Source: JBBDXI01 sp040902425 (GTDB taxonomy: Bacteria > Planctomycetota > Phycisphaerae > Phycisphaerales > UBA1924). From it: 7,565 nt of DNA. Location of the stretch: NCBI GenBank assembly GCA_040902425.1, contig JBBDXI010000023.1:1-7565 (forward strand), written 5' to 3'. Shown here piece by piece: positions 5,652-7,565 of this stretch. A program made the translations under genes and the position numbers. The first letter of the stretch is position 1. Every line of letters begins with the position of its first letter. Below the pieces are notes generated by a model that ran no database searches, was not told where the DNA came from, and saw only the letters and a list, made by a program, of their open reading frames with translations.

Positions 5652-6959
5652 GTGAAGATTCTGAACCCCCCTGAGGATCCGCGGGTGGTCCGGTGCGTGG
5701 AGATGGTGCGCGCGCTGAGCGTGGCGGATGAGCCGTACGAGGTGCTGCGGACGTTCGCGATGCACTACTGGCCGCTGCACCCGATCGACCACATGCTGTC
5801 GGTCTCGCGGGCGGGGCTCTCCGGGGGCGAGTACCGGATCACGCGGAACGTGGATGTGAGGCGGGCGCTGCGCGAGGGGGGGCTGCCGGCACAGGCTGGG
5901 GACCGCCGGCGGGAGGAGATCCCGGTGTCGCGGGGGGGGTTCATCGGGTGGGCGATCGAGCAGGGGCGGCCGCTGCTGCTGGAAAGGGTGGAGGTGCGTG
6001 GGGACCCGGTGCTGGGCGATGCGCTGGCGGGGATGCGCAGCGCGGTGTCGGTGCCGCTGTATGACCTGGGGGAGCCGCGGTACTGGAACATCCAGCTTCG
6101 GCGCGAGCCGGGCGGGTTCTCGATGGAGGACCTGGAGCGGGCGCTGATGGTGGGGAACTTCGTGGGGGGGACGAACACGCGGCTGCTGCTGATGCGGGAG
6201 GTGAAGCGGCTGAACGCGGCGCTGGTGCAGCAGTTCGAGGAGGTGGCGCGGGTGCAGCAGGCGCTGCTGCCGCGGCAGATCCCGGAGATCCCGGGGCTGG
6301 AGATCGCGACGAGCTACCTGACGAGCGACCGGGCGGGGGGGGACTACTACGACTTCTTCCCGCTGGAGGAGGGGAAGTGGGGGGTGCTGATCGCGGATGT
6401 GTCGGGGCACGGGGCGGCGGCGGCGACGATCATGGCGATGCTGCACGGGATCCTGCACGCGTACACGGGGCCGGGGCGGACGCCGGACGCGGTGCTGCGG
6501 TACGCGAACCGGAAGCTGTGCGAGGCGCGGCTGGAGGGGAACTTCGTGACGGCGTTTTTCGCGGTGTGGGACCCGGTGACAGCGCGGCTGACGTACGCGC
6601 GCTCGGGGCACAACCCGCCGCTGCTGAAGCACGGGGGGACGGGGGCGGTGACGCACCTGGACGGGGATGGGGCGCCGCCGCTGGGGCTGTTCGAGCCGTA
6701 CGAGATCGGGTCGGAGGTGGTGCAGCTCCGGCCGGGGGACACGGTGATCCTGTACACGGACGGGATCACGGAGGCGTTCAGCGCGCCGCCCGGGCGCGAG
6801 ATGTTCGGGACGGAGCGGCTGGATGAGGCGCTGACGCGGTGCACGGGGGCGCCGGACTGCGTGGTGGACACGGTCCACACGGCCCTGTACCAGCACACCG
6901 GTTCGCGGGGCCGGGCGGATGATCAGACGCTGGTGGCGATGCGGTACGTGGGAAGATGA
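5652..6959 (+). CDS. GAF-like domain plus PP2C (SpoIIE/RsbU-type) serine/threonine phosphatase
   Basis: 435 aa, soluble. Residues ~20-175 look like a GAF-type sensory domain (GGFIGWAIEQGRPLLLERVEV, SAVSVPLYD). A helical linker follows (~175-207), ending in the RsbU-like VARVQQALLPRQIPEIPGLE. The catalytic PP2C domain (~208-435) keeps the metal-binding residues: GGDYYDF with D231, ADVSGHG with D249 and G252, YTDGITEA with D370, and ADDQTLVAMR with D423 and D424. It should remove phosphate from Ser/Thr of a protein, classically an anti-sigma antagonist in a partner-switching stress cascade, triggered by the GAF input. No such partner or sigma factor gene is in the window, so the target is unknown. 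The GTG at 5652 is chosen: the coding-like text begins there, a TACGAT box precedes it, and the in-frame extension back to 5451 runs through hairpin repeats. The stop is 98 bases before the YkgJ-type gene, with a repeat array between. Confidence 0.87.
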   Translation: MKILNPPEDPRVVRCVEMVRALSVADEPYEVLRTFAMHYWPLHPIDHMLSVSRAGLSGGEYRITRNVDVRRALREGGLPAQAGDRRREEIPVSRGGFIGWAIEQGRPLLLERVEVRGDPVLGDALAGMRSAVSVPLYDLGEPRYWNIQLRREPGGFSMEDLERALMVGNFVGGTNTRLLLMREVKRLNAALVQQFEEVARVQQALLPRQIPEIPGLEIATSYLTSDRAGGDYYDFFPLEEGKWGVLIADVSGHGAAAATIMAMLHGILHAYTGPGRTPDAVLRYANRKLCEARLEGNFVTAFFAVWDPVTARLTYARSGHNPPLLKHGGTGAVTHLDGDGAPPLGLFEPYEIGSEVVQLRPGDTVILYTDGITEAFSAPPGREMFGTERLDEALTRCTGAPDCVVDTVHTALYQHTGSRGRADDQTLVAMRYVGR

Positions 6960-6962
6960 AGC

Positions 6963-7047
6963 GGTGATGAGGTGATGAGGTGACGAACGATCCTCGGGCC
7001 TGCTCACGTCATCACGTCATCACGTCATCACCTCATCACGTCATCAG
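6963..7047. repeat. Octamer repeat array with inverted arms (TGAGGTGA / TCACGTCA)
   Basis: The left arm is GGTGA plus two copies of TGAGGTGA (6968-6983). After ~20 bases the right arm has five octamers: TCACGTCA at 7004, 7012 and 7020, TCACCTCA at 7028, TCACGTCA at 7036. Positions 6964-6978 pair perfectly over 15 bp with 7025-7039; four further pairs follow a mismatch, leaving a ~36-base loop. The 8-base period is not a multiple of 3, so TGA falls in all three plus frames in the left arm and in all three minus frames in the right arm. It lies just after the phosphatase stop and ends 10 bases before the next ATG. It is far too short-period to be CRISPR. Confidence 0.8.
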
Positions 7048-7057
7048 CTTTGAGCCC

Positions 7058-7528
7058 ATGAGCTACCAACCCGCTCGCGACTGGTTCGACTCGACCGACC
7101 CGACGGGGGCGGGGCGTGGTCTGCGCTTTGAGTGCACGTGCTGCGGGAACTGCTGCACGGGGCCGGAGGGGTTTGTGCTGTTCACGGAGGCGGAGGCGGG
7201 GAAGCTGGCGGCGCGGCTGGGGGTTTCGCGGGAGGAGTTCGAGCGGCGGTACACGAAGGAGACGGCGCGGGGGCGGTCGCTGGCGGAGAAGCCGAGCGCC
7301 TTCGGGCTGGACTGCATTTTCCTGGACCGGGAGTCGGTGCCGGGGAAGGCGGTGTGCGGGGTGTACGGGGACCGGCCGGCGCAGTGCCGGACGTGGCCGT
7401 TCTGGAAGGGCAACATCCGGAGCGAGCAGGCGTGGGCGGCGGCGGCGCGGAACTGCCCGGGGATCAACCGGGGGCGGCTGATCCCGCCGGAGCAGGTGCG
7501 CATCCTGCGCGACGCGGTGGATATCTGA
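7058..7528 (+). CDS. YkgJ-family cysteine-cluster protein
   Basis: 156 aa. Eight cysteines in the pattern of the YkgJ/UPF0153 family: CTCCGNCC (C26, C28, C29, C32, C33 with G30 and N31), C86 in LDCIFLD, C100 and C110 in VCGVYGDRPAQCRTWPF, and C133 in NCPGI; one of the N-terminal cysteines is additional to the usual set. These are thought to bind zinc or an iron-sulfur cluster; the biochemical role of the family is not settled. No signal peptide or membrane helix is present, so it is probably cytoplasmic. The ATG at 7058 is chosen because an upstream in-frame GTG (6980) would translate the octamer array into His-rich repeats. No Shine-Dalgarno sequence precedes the ATG and no good TAnnnT box is seen at the usual distance, so its promoter is unclear; it may be read through from the phosphatase. 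The 37 bases after its stop show nothing recognisable. Confidence 0.85.
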   Translation: MSYQPARDWFDSTDPTGAGRGLRFECTCCGNCCTGPEGFVLFTEAEAGKLAARLGVSREEFERRYTKETARGRSLAEKPSAFGLDCIFLDRESVPGKAVCGVYGDRPAQCRTWPFWKGNIRSEQAWAAAARNCPGINRGRLIPPEQVRILRDAVDI

Positions 7529-7565
7529 GCGCGGGAACGGGGGCGGGGCGGGCCGCGCGGGGAGG

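Noticed and set aside
5640..7007. A 455-codon open frame on the minus strand
   Set aside because: It mirrors the phosphatase gene, is Arg/Pro/His-rich, and begins inside the octamer array.
6963..7047. CRISPR array
   Set aside because: The repeat unit is 8 bases with no unique spacers, and no cas gene is near.
6980..7057. Upstream start (GTG 6980) for the YkgJ-type protein
   Set aside because: It would translate the octamer array into repeated His/Val/Ile/Ser residues; the family-like sequence begins at the ATG at 7058.

Overview
The window is very GC-rich DNA, roughly three quarters G+C by eye, with dense bacterial coding. Fourfold-degenerate codons end mostly in G (GGG, GCG, CGG, CTG, ACG) and twofold pyrimidine codons end mostly in C. 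Several genes have no Shine-Dalgarno sequence and instead have a TAnnnT box 5-8 nt before the start codon, which suggests leaderless or near-leaderless mRNAs. A short palindromic element ending in CAGTGGCAC recurs three times. Together these hint at a Planctomycetota lineage, perhaps Phycisphaerae, but no marker gene is present and this taxonomic guess is weak.

Layout. (a) Positions 1-2549 hold the C-terminal end of a family-4 glycosyltransferase, a repeat-rich 3' tail that stays open in frame, and a complete amylo-alpha-1,6-glucosidase-type debranching enzyme that starts inside that tail. The pair suggests glycogen or other alpha-glucan metabolism. (b) Positions 2551-4517 hold an N6-adenine DNA methyltransferase of the TaqI/Eco57I type with all main motifs and no visible partner nuclease. 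One copy of the palindromic element is read in frame inside it. (c) Positions 4528-4713 on the minus strand encode a small glycine-rich membrane protein, convergent with the methyltransferase and divergent from the next gene. (d) Positions 4833-5447 encode a formiminotransferase-cyclodeaminase/cyclohydrolase family protein (folate one-carbon chemistry). (e) Positions 5448-5651 form a 204-base spacer containing two hairpin elements. (f) Positions 5652-6959 encode a GAF-like plus PP2C (SpoIIE/RsbU-type) protein phosphatase. (g) Positions 6960-7057 carry an octamer repeat array with inverted arms that places TGA stops in all six frames. (h) Positions 7058-7528 encode a YkgJ-type cysteine-cluster protein. 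The last 37 bases show nothing recognisable.

The genes do not form one obvious pathway. Apart from the glycosyltransferase-debranching pair, they look like independent units, most with their own start-proximal promoter. I found no convincing new multi-gene defence or metabolic system. The unusual material is in the non-coding and repeat layer: the CAGTGGCAC palindrome family, its in-frame copy in the methyltransferase, the six-frame stop array, and the repeated TAnnnT-to-start spacing.
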